A stretch of DNA of 64,000 nt from Tolypothrix sp. PCC 7712 (GTDB lineage: Bacteria; Cyanobacteriota; Cyanobacteriia; Cyanobacteriales; Nostocaceae). Where the stretch lies: positions 7,193,390 through 7,257,389 of the forward strand of contig NZ_CP063785.1 in assembly GCF_025860405.1 (NCBI RefSeq), in the 5' to 3' direction. Every line of letters begins with the position of its first letter. Position 1 is the stretch's first letter. The notes below the pieces were generated by a model. It was not told the origin of the DNA and did not search any database. It saw only the letters and a list, made by a program, of their open reading frames with translations. Positions 1 to 11,600 of the stretch are shown one piece after another. Position numbers and translations under genes: made by a program.

Positions 1-96
1 ATAAACGCTAAAACCATGCGGCAATTTAACCAGATAATTCATATAATCGCTAACATTGGAGAAATTTATCGTCGGCAAGAAAAAATAGATGCGTAA
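1..96 (+). CDS. C-terminal end of an upstream gene (partial)
   Basis: An open frame runs in from the left edge in frame 1 and ends at TAA (94-96). It gives 31 residues of plausible coding composition, rich in Ile, Gln and Arg, ending in REKIDA-like charged residues (…YRRQEKIDA). It is too short to assign to a family. It could be the end of a real gene or a chance open stretch. Confidence 0.4.
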   Translation: MNAKTMRQFNQIIHIIANIGEIYRRQEKIDA

Positions 97-637
97 CAAG
101 AGATAATCATCAAGAAGCGATCGCTACTAAATTTTAATGAAATATTTTACTTGTTTACTATTGGGATTTTAATAAAAGTTTAATTGATATTTTAACCTTG
201 AATAATCGATAGATTTATAACCAATTATTAAAACTTCTAACTTTTTAATTGAGTTCATTAAAATCGACGGGAAACGTCATCCCTTTGTGGGTGGAGGAGG
301 TTTTTCTCCATACTCCATGCCCGTTCGGCTGACGCTCACGGCAGAAGCCTTGTGGGTGCAGTTTTTCGTTTAACTAGAACATTAGCTTGGCTTCATTTTT
401 TGCACAAGATATAAATCTCATATAAAATCTCATATAAATTCTTTGCACTATATGTGAACAAATAATAGACAATTTAAATACGAGTAGAGGTTTATTGAGA
501 AGCAGAAAATAGTATAGATTTATATAAATACTATTAAAAATTCAAATGATGCATTTATCTGGAAAGTTAGAACATGAACTTGTAGATTAGCGCATTCTGG
601 CAAATCTCAAATTTAATCAAACGAGTCAGTCGCTTCT
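97..637. other. Intergenic region without a recognisable gene
   Basis: AT-rich spacer with a HIP1 octamer near 117-124. A GC-richer patch at about 268-366 is a common type of dispersed cyanobacterial repeat remnant (GTCATCCC…, then CCGTTCGGCTGACGCTCACGG). No ORF of coding quality and no clear promoter was found. The stretch must hold the promoter of the gene starting at 638. Confidence 0.5.
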
Positions 638-2002
638 ATGAATCTCGATTCTCTCCTTGAATTTATTAACAGCAAACTGGTTGAAAGCCAAAATCGCCCG
701 CTCAATACCACTGAAGTAATGGTTCTGCAGGGTATATGGCAGTATCAAACCTATAACCAAATTGCCCAAAAACAGGGTTATAGCCCTGGCTACTTCACCA
801 ATGTTGTGGCTCCAGAATTATGGCAACGCCTTTCTGGGGTGATTGGCAGGCGCGTGACTAAAAAAAACTGTCGAGCATTGCTAGAGTCTTATGCTGTAAA
901 AAGCACATCACAAACAAACGTCTTTTCCCCTACCGATCCCCAAGACATATCGCCCAGCTATCCCAGTGGTTCAGTACCTCTCAACTCGCCTTTTTACATT
1001 CAGCACTCCACCATTGAGGCTCAAGCCTATGCAGAAATTACAAAACCAGGAGCCTTGGTGCGGATTAAAGCTCCCAGAGAAAGGGGTAAAACTTCACTGC
1101 TGCTGAGGATGCTTGACTATGCCAACTCACAAGGCTACCGCACAGTGAGCTTAAATCTAGAGCAAATTGATTACACAATTTTGAGCGATCTCAATCGATT
1201 TTTACGCTGGTTATGTGCTAATGTTTCTCATCAGTTGCAATTACAGCCTCGACTCAACGATTATTGGGATGATGATATCGGCAGCAAAGTTAGCTGTACC
1301 CTCTACTTTCGCAATTATTTACTGGAGCAACTTAACTCTCCTGTGGTTTTAGCATTGGATGAAGTGAACAAAATTTTTGAGCATCCACAGGTAGCGAAAG
1401 ATTTTTTCCCTATGTTGCGTTCGTGGTACGAAGAAGCCAAAAGGATACCGTCGTGGCAAAAGCTACGCCTAATTGTGGTGCATTCAACGGAAGTCTATGT
1501 TCCTCTGCAACTGAACCAGTCTCCTTTCAATGTAGGGCTACCAATTCAGTTAAGCAAATTCAGTTTAGAGCAGGTGCAGCAGTTAGCTCAACGCTATGGA
1601 CTTGATGGGAATGTAGAAGAAGCGCACCAGCTCATGGCTTTAATAGGAGGACATCCAGCACTCGTACATCTAGCACTTTATCACCTGAGCCGTGAAGATG
1701 TAAGTATGGCGCAACTGCTGCAATTTGCACCTACATCTACGGGAATTTACTCCCATCACTTACAGCGCCATTGGTCAGTTTTGGAACAACAGCCAGAATT
1801 AGCAGCAGCGCTTTATACTGTTATGGATGCTGCAGAAGCCGTACAAATAGAACCAACTCTAGGTTATAAATTATCTAGTATGGGGCTAATTGAGTTATGT
1901 GGTAACAAAGCAACACTCAGTTGCCAGCTATATCAGCAGTATTTTGAAAATCAACTATCAAATTGCAGACGTGCTGAGAAGATATCTACAATGCTGCGCT
2001 AG
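638..2002 (+). CDS. AAA-like (AAA_35) ATPase with vMAP-type N-terminal domain
   Basis: The protein has 454 residues. Residues ~1-85 match the helical N-terminal domain found on cyanobacterial vWA-MoxR-associated proteins: LLEFINSKL, then NTTEVMVLQGIWQ and YNQIAQKQGYSPGYFTN, an HTH-like segment. Residues ~120-420 are an AAA-like domain of the AAA_35 type. It has a P-loop reading APRERGKTSL (the first Gly is Ala, as is common in this family), Walker B VVLALDEVNKIF, and the following HSTEVYVPLQLNQSPFNVG strand. These proteins are thought to be ATP-dependent switches in signalling or conflict systems; the partner is unknown. No effector domain is fused here. It stands alone on the plus strand. 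Family call is good; function is inferred. Confidence 0.75.
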   Translation: MNLDSLLEFINSKLVESQNRPLNTTEVMVLQGIWQYQTYNQIAQKQGYSPGYFTNVVAPELWQRLSGVIGRRVTKKNCRALLESYAVKSTSQTNVFSPTDPQDISPSYPSGSVPLNSPFYIQHSTIEAQAYAEITKPGALVRIKAPRERGKTSLLLRMLDYANSQGYRTVSLNLEQIDYTILSDLNRFLRWLCANVSHQLQLQPRLNDYWDDDIGSKVSCTLYFRNYLLEQLNSPVVLALDEVNKIFEHPQVAKDFFPMLRSWYEEAKRIPSWQKLRLIVVHSTEVYVPLQLNQSPFNVGLPIQLSKFSLEQVQQLAQRYGLDGNVEEAHQLMALIGGHPALVHLALYHLSREDVSMAQLLQFAPTSTGIYSHHLQRHWSVLEQQPELAAALYTVMDAAEAVQIEPTLGYKLSSMGLIELCGNKATLSCQLYQQYFENQLSNCRRAEKISTMLR

Positions 2003-2111
2003 AACCAAAGCTGCGAAGATATTTGAGGGCTTTGGTAGCAAGTGCGATCGCTCTTAAAAGTAAAATTTAATATTTTGAGTGAGGAAGAATATTTAATATA
2101 GGCGATCGCAC

Positions 2112-2780
2112 TTAACTAATAGCGAAATCCTCTATAGTTAGATCATAACCACTGTATTCATCTAAAAAGCGGAGAATAGAAATGTTAAATTCATCGTGGC
2201 ATGATGGATTTTTGAGTAGCAGGTTTGCCATTCCATAGGGGCCGCGCAAGTGTGCAGCTGCGAGAATACCAGAAAGAGTAATAGTAATTGTTTTTGACTC
2301 CCCTCCATAATCAAAAGTCTTTTCCTGACCGAGGTAGCTTTCAAGCGATTTTCCTTGTTTTTTCAGTGTCTTGTCAATCAGTTTCCAGTTGAGAGTAAAA
2401 GCTTCACGAATGGCGATTTCTTGAACCTCTGGGGATTGCAGAAATTTCTCTTTACTATCAATATCATGCTTTCCCATCCACTTATCTTGCCAGTAATTCT
2501 TGTCAGATCCATGCCCATAATAAATATTGGTTTTGTAGTATCCCAACTCAATTAATATAGGTTCGCCAAACTGATACTTACCGATGAAACCCAATATATT
2601 TTCAACCTGATATTGCTTGGGGTCTCCGATTGGTAGAGCTGATTGAAATGCTCCCAGAACTTCTAGCATCTCTAAAAAATTGCCTTTGCTTTGATGATTT
2701 CTCAAGAGTTCGGGGGAGATTTTTGGACTTTCCTGCAAAAGTTTATCTTTTTCGGTAAATTGGTTACTATCTTGATTCAT
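2112..2780 (-). CDS. Putative lysozyme-like peptidoglycan hydrolase
   Basis: The protein has 222 residues and no signal peptide or membrane segment. The central part, YQVENILGFIGKYQFGEP at residues ~58-75 followed by ELGYY, resembles the lysozyme-like fold of phage-tail-type and effector muramidases (a Glu followed by G-[KR]-YQFGE). The C-terminal part (GILAAAHLRGPYGMANLL, then DEFNISILRFLDEYSGYDL) fits the second half of the same family. The Glu of VEN is the best catalytic candidate. Lack of an export signal suggests delivery by a lysis or contractile apparatus, or cytoplasmic retention. It is convergent with the preceding gene and monocistronic. The assignment rests on remembered motif resemblance and is moderate. 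Confidence 0.5.
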   Translation of the reverse strand: MNQDSNQFTEKDKLLQESPKISPELLRNHQSKGNFLEMLEVLGAFQSALPIGDPKQYQVENILGFIGKYQFGEPILIELGYYKTNIYYGHGSDKNYWQDKWMGKHDIDSKEKFLQSPEVQEIAIREAFTLNWKLIDKTLKKQGKSLESYLGQEKTFDYGGESKTITITLSGILAAAHLRGPYGMANLLLKNPSCHDEFNISILRFLDEYSGYDLTIEDFAIS

Positions 2781-2931
2781 AATCGCATTTTTAATATTTA
2801 CAATCTCATCTAAAATACTTCTTGCTTTTATCCTAAATAATGATATTTACACATAAGTAGATGATAGTTTGTACTACTATAACTACTATTCTAGCTATTG
2901 TTTTATAGAAATCTCATACAAATTCTCATCT

Positions 2932-3158
2932 AAATCTTCAGTAGGGTGCATTATAAAAACACATCCTACAATTTTTCATATCTTGAATAAGGCGTAGGTT
3001 GGGTTGAGGGACGAAACCCAACATTTTCGGTGCTTTGTTAGGTTTCACTTCGTACCCTACGGGAAGCAAGCTACAACCCAACCTACATTTATCCTTAACT
3101 AAATCTTCAGTAGGATACGTTTTTATAATGCATCCTACAATTTTTCATATCTTGAATA
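2932..3158. repeat. Direct repeat pair with an inverted palindromic core
   Basis: Two ~58-bp copies occur at 2932-2989 and 3101-3158. The flanks AAATCTTCA (left) and AATTTTTCATATCTTGAATA (right) are in the same orientation in both copies. The 29-bp core between them (2941-2969 and 3110-3138) is reversed: the second core matches the reverse complement of the first at 26 of 29 positions. The core is an imperfect palindrome (GTAGG…CCTAC). The arrangement implies duplication plus flipping of the core. Confidence 0.75.
2994..3086. repeat. Small palindromic dispersed element between the two repeat copies
   Basis: Terminal arms GTAGGTTGGGTTG (2994-3006) and CAACCCAACCTAC (3074-3086) are perfect 13-bp inverted repeats. 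They enclose ~67 bp that also contain nested complementary segments (GGGTTT/AACCC). This has the form of a small non-coding, MITE-like or REP-like element common between cyanobacterial genes. Confidence 0.6.
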
Positions 3159-3400
3159 GGATGGCTCTAGCAAATCTCATTAAATATCTTGAGAAGATAT
3201 GAGATTTATATGAGTTTTATGTGTTAACACGTGCTGAAATTAATTTTAAAATTTAGATATCTGCCAAAATGCTTTGCTAAGGAATTTTGGCGGAATAGCA
3301 TAACTTAGCTCCTATTTTGCCTCGAATGTCAAGTATTGTTCTAATTGCTCGTTGAGAGGCAATCAAAGTTGATAATTTTTCCATATTCAAGGATAAATAT

Positions 3401-5422
3401 ATGGTTCAGGCATCTCCCAAAGTCCCGCAATCGATTATGGATGCGAATCGGTATGAACTCCCCGATCAGACAATGCAGATTGCTGAAGGAAAACTACCTA
3501 AAGATCTACAGGGTCATGTTTTTCTGGTTGCACCAGTCGGCACAGTCAAGTCAAAAGGTCTTCCCTACAACGACGGAAATACTTTTTTGAATGGCGACGG
3601 TATGATTTATCGATTTGACTTCAATCAACCTCGTGAGGTGAGATGGAAGCAACGGCTCGCTAAAACACCAGACTATAAAGTTGACGAGAAAACTCAACAC
3701 ATACCCTTATTACGATTCCGCAACCACGGATTGATCAGATTTTCTTGGTTACTTGGTTCGCGCAATGAGTTAAATACAGGCTTCTTGCCAATGAAATTTC
3801 CTGGGGAATCCCACGAGCGTTTGCTAGTTACTTATGACGCAGGTCGTCCCTACGAAGTTGATACACAAACTCTGGAGTTAGTAACTCCAATTGGGAAACT
3901 AAATGAATGGGAAGGAGCAATTGACTTTCCTGATTATCCCTTTAAGCCAATTTTAAGCACTGCCCATCCTGTGTTTGATACCTACAAACACGAGATGTTT
4001 ACAGTCAATTACGCCAGAACCCTAAGTCAATATTTAAACGATATTATTCGTAAGTTAAATGCAGAAAAAGCAAAACAACAAGAGCAAGAAAAACATCAAC
4101 GGCTATCAGTAATTTGTGAATTACTGGAGCAAGTATTAAATGGCAAGTTCTGGAATAATGATTTTGTCTATCTGATGCGTTGGGATGGTACAGGTGAATT
4201 GAAAAAATGGCAGCTGATTCACCCCAATGGTTCGCCAGTCACAATTAGGCAGAGTATGCATCAGATTGGGTTAACTGAAGATTATATCGTGCTGATGGAT
4301 ACAGCCTTTACGACTGGAATTGAGCAAATTTTGACTAATATTCCAGATATTCCCCTAATAGACGAAAGAAAATTACTCCGGATTGAGCCGTCACCGGACT
4401 CCACCATATATATTATTCGCCGCGACGATTTGCAAGAGGGCAAAGAAAAGGTTGTGGCACAAAAGATAGTGATCCCGCTCGAAGCATCTCACTTTTTGCT
4501 GGACTATGAAAATCCTGGTAACAAAATTACACTTCATGCTGCCCATATCTGCGCTTGGGATGTTGCTGAATGGTTGCGTAAAAACGATCGCTCTCCTTAT
4601 GATACATCTCAACCTGTTTCGCCTCGTTTGAGTGGCACCCAACAGAGTCCGATGGATATCAGCCGTATGGGACGTTATGTCATAGATGTTAATAACTTGA
4701 AAGTTGAAGAAAACAAAGTCAATCCCGATCATGTTATTAGCGATCGCGATTGTACTTGGGGAACGGGTTTATTCACTTATCTTGATAGACTACCATCGTC
4801 AGGTATGACTCCCAAAAAACTAGATAATATTTACTGGGTGTCTTTTGGACTTTGGGAAGAACTGACAACTGAATCTATGCGCGAGCAATATGAGGACTAT
4901 CCTTATAGAGAAGTGCCTCTGGATGAAGTGCTGCAACTTGCTAAAGAAGGCAAACCTTCCTGTTTATTCCGATTAAACACTGCATCAAATGAATCAATGC
5001 GGATAGAGGATTCCTACAAATTTCCTCCAGGTCATATAGCACTTTCGCCCCAGTTTATTCCTCGCACTGTCGGTGAAGAAAGTTCAACTAACGGTTATAT
5101 CATGTGTACCGTTTTTACTCCAGATCGCGATGAAATTTGGATTTTTGATGCTGAAAAACTTAATGACAAACAACCCTTATGTAAGCTGTATCATCCTAAA
5201 CTCAACTTTGGGCTATCATTGCACACAACATGGTTGCAGAATCTCGGCCCTGCACAGGATAAGTATAGGGTTTCGGTCGAGGAAGATTATCCACGCTCGA
5301 TATTAAAAGAGTTGCTGAAATTTGTGGATAGCTTATCCTCTCTTGACGACGCTCCTGTACCAAGGGGTGGTCAAGATCTCAAGACAGAGCTTAAGCAGGA
5401 AATTCAAAATCTATTTGAGTAA
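3401..5422 (+). CDS. Carotenoid cleavage oxygenase (RPE65/NCED family)
   Basis: This is a non-haem iron dioxygenase that cleaves carotenoids or apocarotenoids. The four iron-ligand histidines of the family can be placed: H189 (STAHPVFD), H287 (SMHQIGLTEDY), H379 or H382 (LHAAHICAWD) and H608 (LSLHTTWL). The N-terminal GxxFLNGDGMIYRF-type strand is also typical (NGDGMIYRFDF at 64-74). At 673 residues it is well above the usual ~480; the excess includes a charged, probably coiled-coil insert at ~205-245 (NAEKAKQQEQEKHQR). There is no signal peptide. Retention of all four ligands suggests an active enzyme; the substrate cannot be read from sequence. The start ATG at 3401 follows AAGGATAAATAT, a weak ribosome site. 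Confidence 0.85.
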   Translation: MVQASPKVPQSIMDANRYELPDQTMQIAEGKLPKDLQGHVFLVAPVGTVKSKGLPYNDGNTFLNGDGMIYRFDFNQPREVRWKQRLAKTPDYKVDEKTQHIPLLRFRNHGLIRFSWLLGSRNELNTGFLPMKFPGESHERLLVTYDAGRPYEVDTQTLELVTPIGKLNEWEGAIDFPDYPFKPILSTAHPVFDTYKHEMFTVNYARTLSQYLNDIIRKLNAEKAKQQEQEKHQRLSVICELLEQVLNGKFWNNDFVYLMRWDGTGELKKWQLIHPNGSPVTIRQSMHQIGLTEDYIVLMDTAFTTGIEQILTNIPDIPLIDERKLLRIEPSPDSTIYIIRRDDLQEGKEKVVAQKIVIPLEASHFLLDYENPGNKITLHAAHICAWDVAEWLRKNDRSPYDTSQPVSPRLSGTQQSPMDISRMGRYVIDVNNLKVEENKVNPDHVISDRDCTWGTGLFTYLDRLPSSGMTPKKLDNIYWVSFGLWEELTTESMREQYEDYPYREVPLDEVLQLAKEGKPSCLFRLNTASNESMRIEDSYKFPPGHIALSPQFIPRTVGEESSTNGYIMCTVFTPDRDEIWIFDAEKLNDKQPLCKLYHPKLNFGLSLHTTWLQNLGPAQDKYRVSVEEDYPRSILKELLKFVDSLSSLDDAPVPRGGQDLKTELKQEIQNLFE

Positions 5423-5486
5423 GTAAGTCAGTGTAAACAAATCAAATTATGTTACGAAACGTAAATTGGCTTGAAATCCTTACCAA

Positions 5487-5520
5487 TGACAAAGGACAAA
5501 GGACAAAGGACAAATGACAG
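5487..5520. repeat. Short tandem repeat (STRR), AAGGACA unit
   Basis: About four copies of a 7-bp unit AAGGACA / AAATGACA lie between the carotenoid oxygenase and the kinase-like gene. Heptanucleotide arrays of this kind are typical of heterocystous cyanobacteria. Confidence 0.75.
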
Positions 5521-5586
5521 CCCTGACTAGTTATCTTTAAAGGCACCGCCCTACTTAATAGATTGATCAATAGTTTGAGAATACAG

Positions 5587-5611
5587 TAGGATGCGTTGAT
5601 AACGCATCCTA
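5587..5611. repeat. Perfect palindromic REP-like element
   Basis: Arms TAGGATGCGTT and AACGCATCCTA (11 bp, perfect) flank the 3-bp centre GAT. The same sequence family recurs at 61415-61440. The element ends ~20 bp before the start codon of the next gene, so it sits in that gene's 5' leader. Confidence 0.7.
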
Positions 5612-5632
5612 TTGCTGCTGAGGAAAGTTATT

Positions 5633-8600
5633 ATGTTCGTGCTACCAGGATACGACGTAAGAGAAACTATTTACGAAAAATTAAAAACAACTATTTATCG
5701 AGGCATAGACGAGCGATCGCAACAGCCAGTCCTAATTAAAATTATTAAAACAGAATACCCTAACATTGAAGAAATTACTGGTTGGAAACAAGAGTATAAA
5801 ATTACTCATAATTTAAATTGCCCAGGAGTTTTGAAAGCTGATAAACTAGAAAAATACCAAAATAACTTAGCACTGATTTTAGAAGATATTGGCGGTCAAC
5901 TTCTATCTCAGTTACTCACAACCAATCAACTGTCGCTGACTGAGTTTCTTACGATTGCAATTTCTCTGGCTCAAACCTTAGTTAAACTGCATAGCTGTGC
6001 CATTATTCATAAAGATATAAAGCCTGATAATATTATTATCAATTTGGAAACAAATCAGATAAAGCTTACTGGTTTTAATAGTGCTATTAACTTACCAAAA
6101 GAGCAACAAATAGTTAATAGCCCTAACTTAATAGAAGACACACTAACTTATATTTCACCGGAACAAACCGGGAGAATGAATCGTTCCCTTGACTACCGTA
6201 CTGACTTTTACAGTTTAGGCATTACCTTTTATGAAATGCTGACTGGAGTTGTGCCTTTTCCTAGCTCTGATCCAATGGAGTTGGTTTATTGCCATATAGC
6301 AAAGCAACCAGTACCACCTTCAGAAATCAGAAAAATTCCCGCAGCAGTTTCACAGATTGTAATGAAACTTTTAGCTAAAAATGCTGACGACAGATACCAA
6401 AATGCTGCGGGACTAAAGTTTGATTTAGAAAACTGCCTACTTCAATTCCAAACGACAGGAAAAATTGAAACCTTTCCACTCGGGAGACGCGATCGCGGTA
6501 GTCAACTTTTCATCCCACAACAACTTTACGGACGCGAACAAGAAGTACAGCTGCTCTTAGATACTTTTGCCAGAGTTGCTCTGGGTGCAACTGAGATTGT
6601 AATGGTTTCTGGTTACTCAGGCATTGGCAAAACTTCCATTGTCAATGAGGTGAATAAACCGATTGTAGAAGCAAGGGGGTATTTTATTGCTGGTAAATTT
6701 GACCAGTTTAAGCGCAATATTCCGTATGACGCTTTAATTCAGGCTTTTCGCGAATTAATTCGTCAGGTGCTAACAGAAAGCGAAGCACAAATTGCTGCTT
6801 GGAAACAGCAGCTTTTAGATGCTTTAGCGTCCAACGGACAGATTATTATTGATGTGATTCCAGAAGTAGAAATCATTATCGGAAAGCAACCAGAGGTAGC
6901 ACAACTGGGGTTAACTGAGTCGCAAAATAGGTTTAATCGAGTATTTCAGCAGTTTATTAATGCCTTCTGCAAAGCAGAACATCCCCTTGTAATTTTTCTT
7001 GATGATTTACAGTGGGCAGATGCAGCATCTCTAAAATTAATTCAACTGTTGACTGTTGATGATAACAGTCAATATTTGTTTGTGATTGGAGCATATCGAG
7101 ATAATGAGGTGGATATGACTCACCCACTAGTTCAGACAATCGAAAAAATTAGGACAGATGGGACTGCGATCGCTAACCTAACTATTGCACCTTTATCTGA
7201 TATCCATGTAACTCAATTAATCGAAGATACCTTGGGGGAAAATGTCCAAACGCAGCAGGTGCAGCAGTTATCAGAGTTAGTTTTTAATAAAACCCAAGGC
7301 AATCCCTTTTTTATCACCCAGTTTATCCAAACATTATATAAAGAAAAATTACTAATTTATCGAGTAGATTGTGATTCATGGTATTGGGACATAGAGCAAA
7401 TCCAAGCTATTGGTATCCTTGATTGCAATATTGTTGAACTGATCGCTAGAAATATTCGCCAACTACCATCAGAAACTCAGAAAGTTTTAACAATTGCGGC
7501 TTGCATTGGCAACTATTTTAATTTAAAAGTCCTGGCAATTGTCACGGAAGAATCGGAATTATCTACAGCTAGAAAACTTTGGCCAGCTCTGCAAGCAGGT
7601 TTAATTTTACCTCAATCCAATACATATAAAATTCCTCTGGCTTTCTCTGAGGTAGAAGCAATAGAATTGCCATTACATGATGTGCGAGTTGACTACAAGT
7701 TTTTGCATGACCGAGTGCAACAAGCTGCTTATTCTCTGATTCTCGCAGGCGAAAACCAAGCAACTCATTATCAAATTGGTAAATTATTACTAAATAATAT
7801 GTCTTGCCAAGAGCAAAATGATAATATATTTGCTCTTGTCAATCAGTTAAATTTTGGTGTCGAGCTACTCACTAATCAAGGGCAAAAAGATGAATTAGCT
7901 AACTTAAATTTTATTGCTGGACGAAAAGCGAAGGCAGCTATAGCATACGAAGCCGCGGTTAATTACTTAAACATAGGTTTAAATCTTTTAGGAACAGATA
8001 GCTGGGAATATCAATATAATTTAACTTATAACCTCTATTTAGAAACCTCAGAAGCGCAATATCTTAACTCTAATTTAGAACAGGCGACAGGATTATGTAA
8101 TATTGCCTTTCAACATATCAAAACAGTAATAGAGAAAGTCAAAATATACAAAATTAAAATTAAGCTGGCGCTGGCTCAAAATCAGATTGAACTAGCAATA
8201 GAGATAGGCTTGCAAGTTCTGGAAATGCTGGGAGTAGCTTTAGTGCGATCGCTACCACAAGAACTAGATATTGAGGAGATAGCTCAATTATCAAACATGA
8301 CCGCTCCCGATCAGCTGGCAGCGATGGAAATTTTAATGCTCATACACGCACCCGCTTGTTTTGGAGAAAGCGGATTAGCGCTACCTATCATATATACAAT
8401 GGTCGAACTATCCAGGCAATATGGAAATTCGCCGCCATCCATTTATGCCTATGTTGTTTATGGCAATATCAGGATTTGGCTAGTCCCAAATATAGATTTT
8501 GCGTATCAACTCGGTCAATTATCTCAGCTATTATTAGAGCAGTTGAATGCTAGAGAGTTTCAAGCTAAATCATTACTACCAATTTCTATTAATATTACTC

Positions 8601-11600
8601 ATTGGAAGCAGCATACCAAAGAAACGATAGAACCGTTGCTGCGGTCAATTCAAGATGCGTTAGAAGTTGGCGATATAGAATTTGCTTGCCATGCTGCTCA
8701 TTTTTACTGCGGTCATTTATTCTTCAACGGCAATAACTTAGAATACGTGCAAGATAAGCAGAAACAATATATTAAGTTTATCGAAAAATTTAGGCAAGAA
8801 CATCAGCTTTACTTGACAAGAATTGATGGGCAGTTAGTAGATAATTTAAGAGAGTGTTCCCCAGATAAATTAGTTTTAACTGGTGAGTATCTGAACGAGG
8901 AAGAAACAATAGCATATTTGCAACAACATAATAACTTAATCTCTTTGTTCAGCATCTACTTTGCTAAATGTATGGTTTGTTATTTATTTAAAAATTATGA
9001 AAAATCTCTAGAATCGGCCCAAATAGGAGCCAGATACTCTGGATATGTTCAAAGTGAAATTATTTTTGTACAACATAATTTTTACTATTCTCTGGCACTG
9101 TTAGCTCACCATTTTCCTACAGGGGTACAGGTAGATTTAGGTAGCAAGAACGAGCAACACCAGTACTTAAGCCAAGTCTTAGAAAATCAAGAAAAAATGC
9201 AATATTGGGCGCAACATTGCCCCATGAATTATCAGCACAAGTACGAGTTGGTGGAGGCAGAAAAAGCCCGTGTCTTGGGGCAAATTCTGGTAGCGATGGA
9301 GTATTACGATCGCGCCATTCAAGGAGCTAGACAACAAGGCTATATTCAAGAAGAAGCCTTGGCTTACGAATTAGCAGCAGAATTCTATTTGTCTTTAGGC
9401 AGAAAAGAGATTGCTCAAAGCTACATGGCGAAAGCTCACTATTGCTATATGCGTTGGGGAGCAACTGCCAAGGTAAGAGATTTAGAGTCAAGATATCCAC
9501 AATTCGTTTTGCAGACATTTGCGTCAGAAACGAGCAATACTGGCGCTTTAGACTTGGCAACTACAATCAAAGCTTCACAAACACTGGCTAGTGAAATTGT
9601 TACCGACAAACTCCTCAATAAGCTCATGAAAATTGTGATGGAGAATGCTGGTGCTCAAGCCAGTTGTTTGATGTTAGAAAGAAATGGTCAACTGGTAGTA
9701 GAAGCCAGGGGATATATAGATAAAGATGAATTTATTGTCTGTCGCTTGTCGCCAGTAAATATTGGTGATTGTCTCCCCTTATCTCTAATTAATTATGTCA
9801 AAAGAACAAAAGAATATGTAGTTTTAAATGATGCCACCCATGAAGGGAGGTTTATTAACGATCCTTATATTACAAGACATCAACCCAAATCTATATTGTG
9901 CATCCCGATTATCCATCAAGGTCAGCTAATCGGTCTGCTGTATTTGAAAAATAATCTCACTACCAATGCTTTTACCTCCGAACGATTAGAAGTATTAAAA
10001 ATACTCTCCTCTCAAGCAGCAATCTCGCTGAAAAACGCGCAACTTTATGCAGAAATGACTGCTTTAAATCTTAACTTAAAGCAAGAAATTGACAAACGCC
10101 AACAGGCAGAAGAGGCATTGCGTGAAAGTGAAAGAAGACTAGCTCAATTTTTGGAAGCTGTCCCTGTGGGTATATTCGTTGTTGATGCTGATGGCAAACC
10201 CTACTATGCCAATCAAACCGCACAACAGATACTTGGCAAAGGTATCCTCATCGAAGCTACAACTGCTGAATTAAATGAGATATATCAAGTCTACGTCAGC
10301 GGGACTGAGCAGTTATATCCTACAGAACAGCAACCTGTTTTCCGAGCATTGAGTGGCGATTGTATCACCATCGATAATATGGAGATTCACCAAACAGATA
10401 AAATTGTCCCTCTAGAGGTATCTGCTACCCCAATTTTTGATGAAAAAAGTCAAATTGTCTATGCCATAGCTGCCTTTACCGACATCAGCCAACGCAAACG
10501 AGCGGAAGCGGAGCGGATTCAGTTTACTCAAGAGCTTGCTATCAAGAATGTTGCCTTGGAACAGGCGACAAAAGCATTAGCCGAGTCCAACTCTTCTTTA
10601 GAACAAAAAGTTGATGAGCGCACTCAAGAACTGTTACAAACACTAGAAATTCTCAAAGCTACCCAAGCCAAACTTGTATTTGAAAACGCTCTTTTGCAAA
10701 GTGCCGCACAATCCTCAAACTACGATTATCAAGTTGGGGGTAGTTTGCCGATGGATGCTCTGACTTATGTAGTGCGTTCTGCCGATCGCCAGCTCTACAA
10801 GGCATTGAAACGCGGAGAGTTTTGTTATATTCTTAATGCACGGCAGATGGGCAAATCAAGCTTGATGGTACGCATGATGCACCATTTTCAGCAAGAGGGG
10901 TTTCGCTGTGCAGCGATTGATATGACTCGCCTTGGTAGTGAAAATATCACTCCTAATCAATGGTACAAGGGATTAGCGGTGGAGTTATGGCAGAGTTTTG
11001 AACTACAAGGATTGGTGAATCTCAAAGCTTGGTGGAATGAGCAAAAAGATTTATCGCCTATTCAGTGCTTGAGTCAGTTTATAGAAAATATCTTGCTAGA
11101 GCAAGTTGAAAGTGAAAAGATTTTTATATTTGTAGATGAAATTGATAGCATCTTGGGTTTAAATTTCCCCGTTAATGACTTTTTTGCACTGATCCGCTTC
11201 TGCTACAATCAGCGCAGTATTAATCCCAAGTATCGGCGTTTAACCTTTGCTTTATTTGGGGTAGCTACACCTTCAGATTTAATTAGTGACTACAAGAGAA
11301 CGCCTTTTAACATTGGTCAAGCAATTCAATTAGAGGGATTTAAAGAACATGAAGCTCAACCTTTACTGCAAGGATTGATAGAAAAAGTTAGTAATCCTCA
11401 AGTAGTGCTGAAAGAAATATTAGCTTGGACAAATGGTCAGCCTTTTCTCACGCAAAAGCTTTGTCGCCTCATTCGTAATTCTTCGTTTTCCATTCCTACA
11501 AAAGGTGAAGCCGAATGGATTGAGAATTTGGTACAAACTCAATTAATAGAAAATTGGGAATCCCAGGACGAGCCAGAGCATTTAAGAACGATTCGCGATC

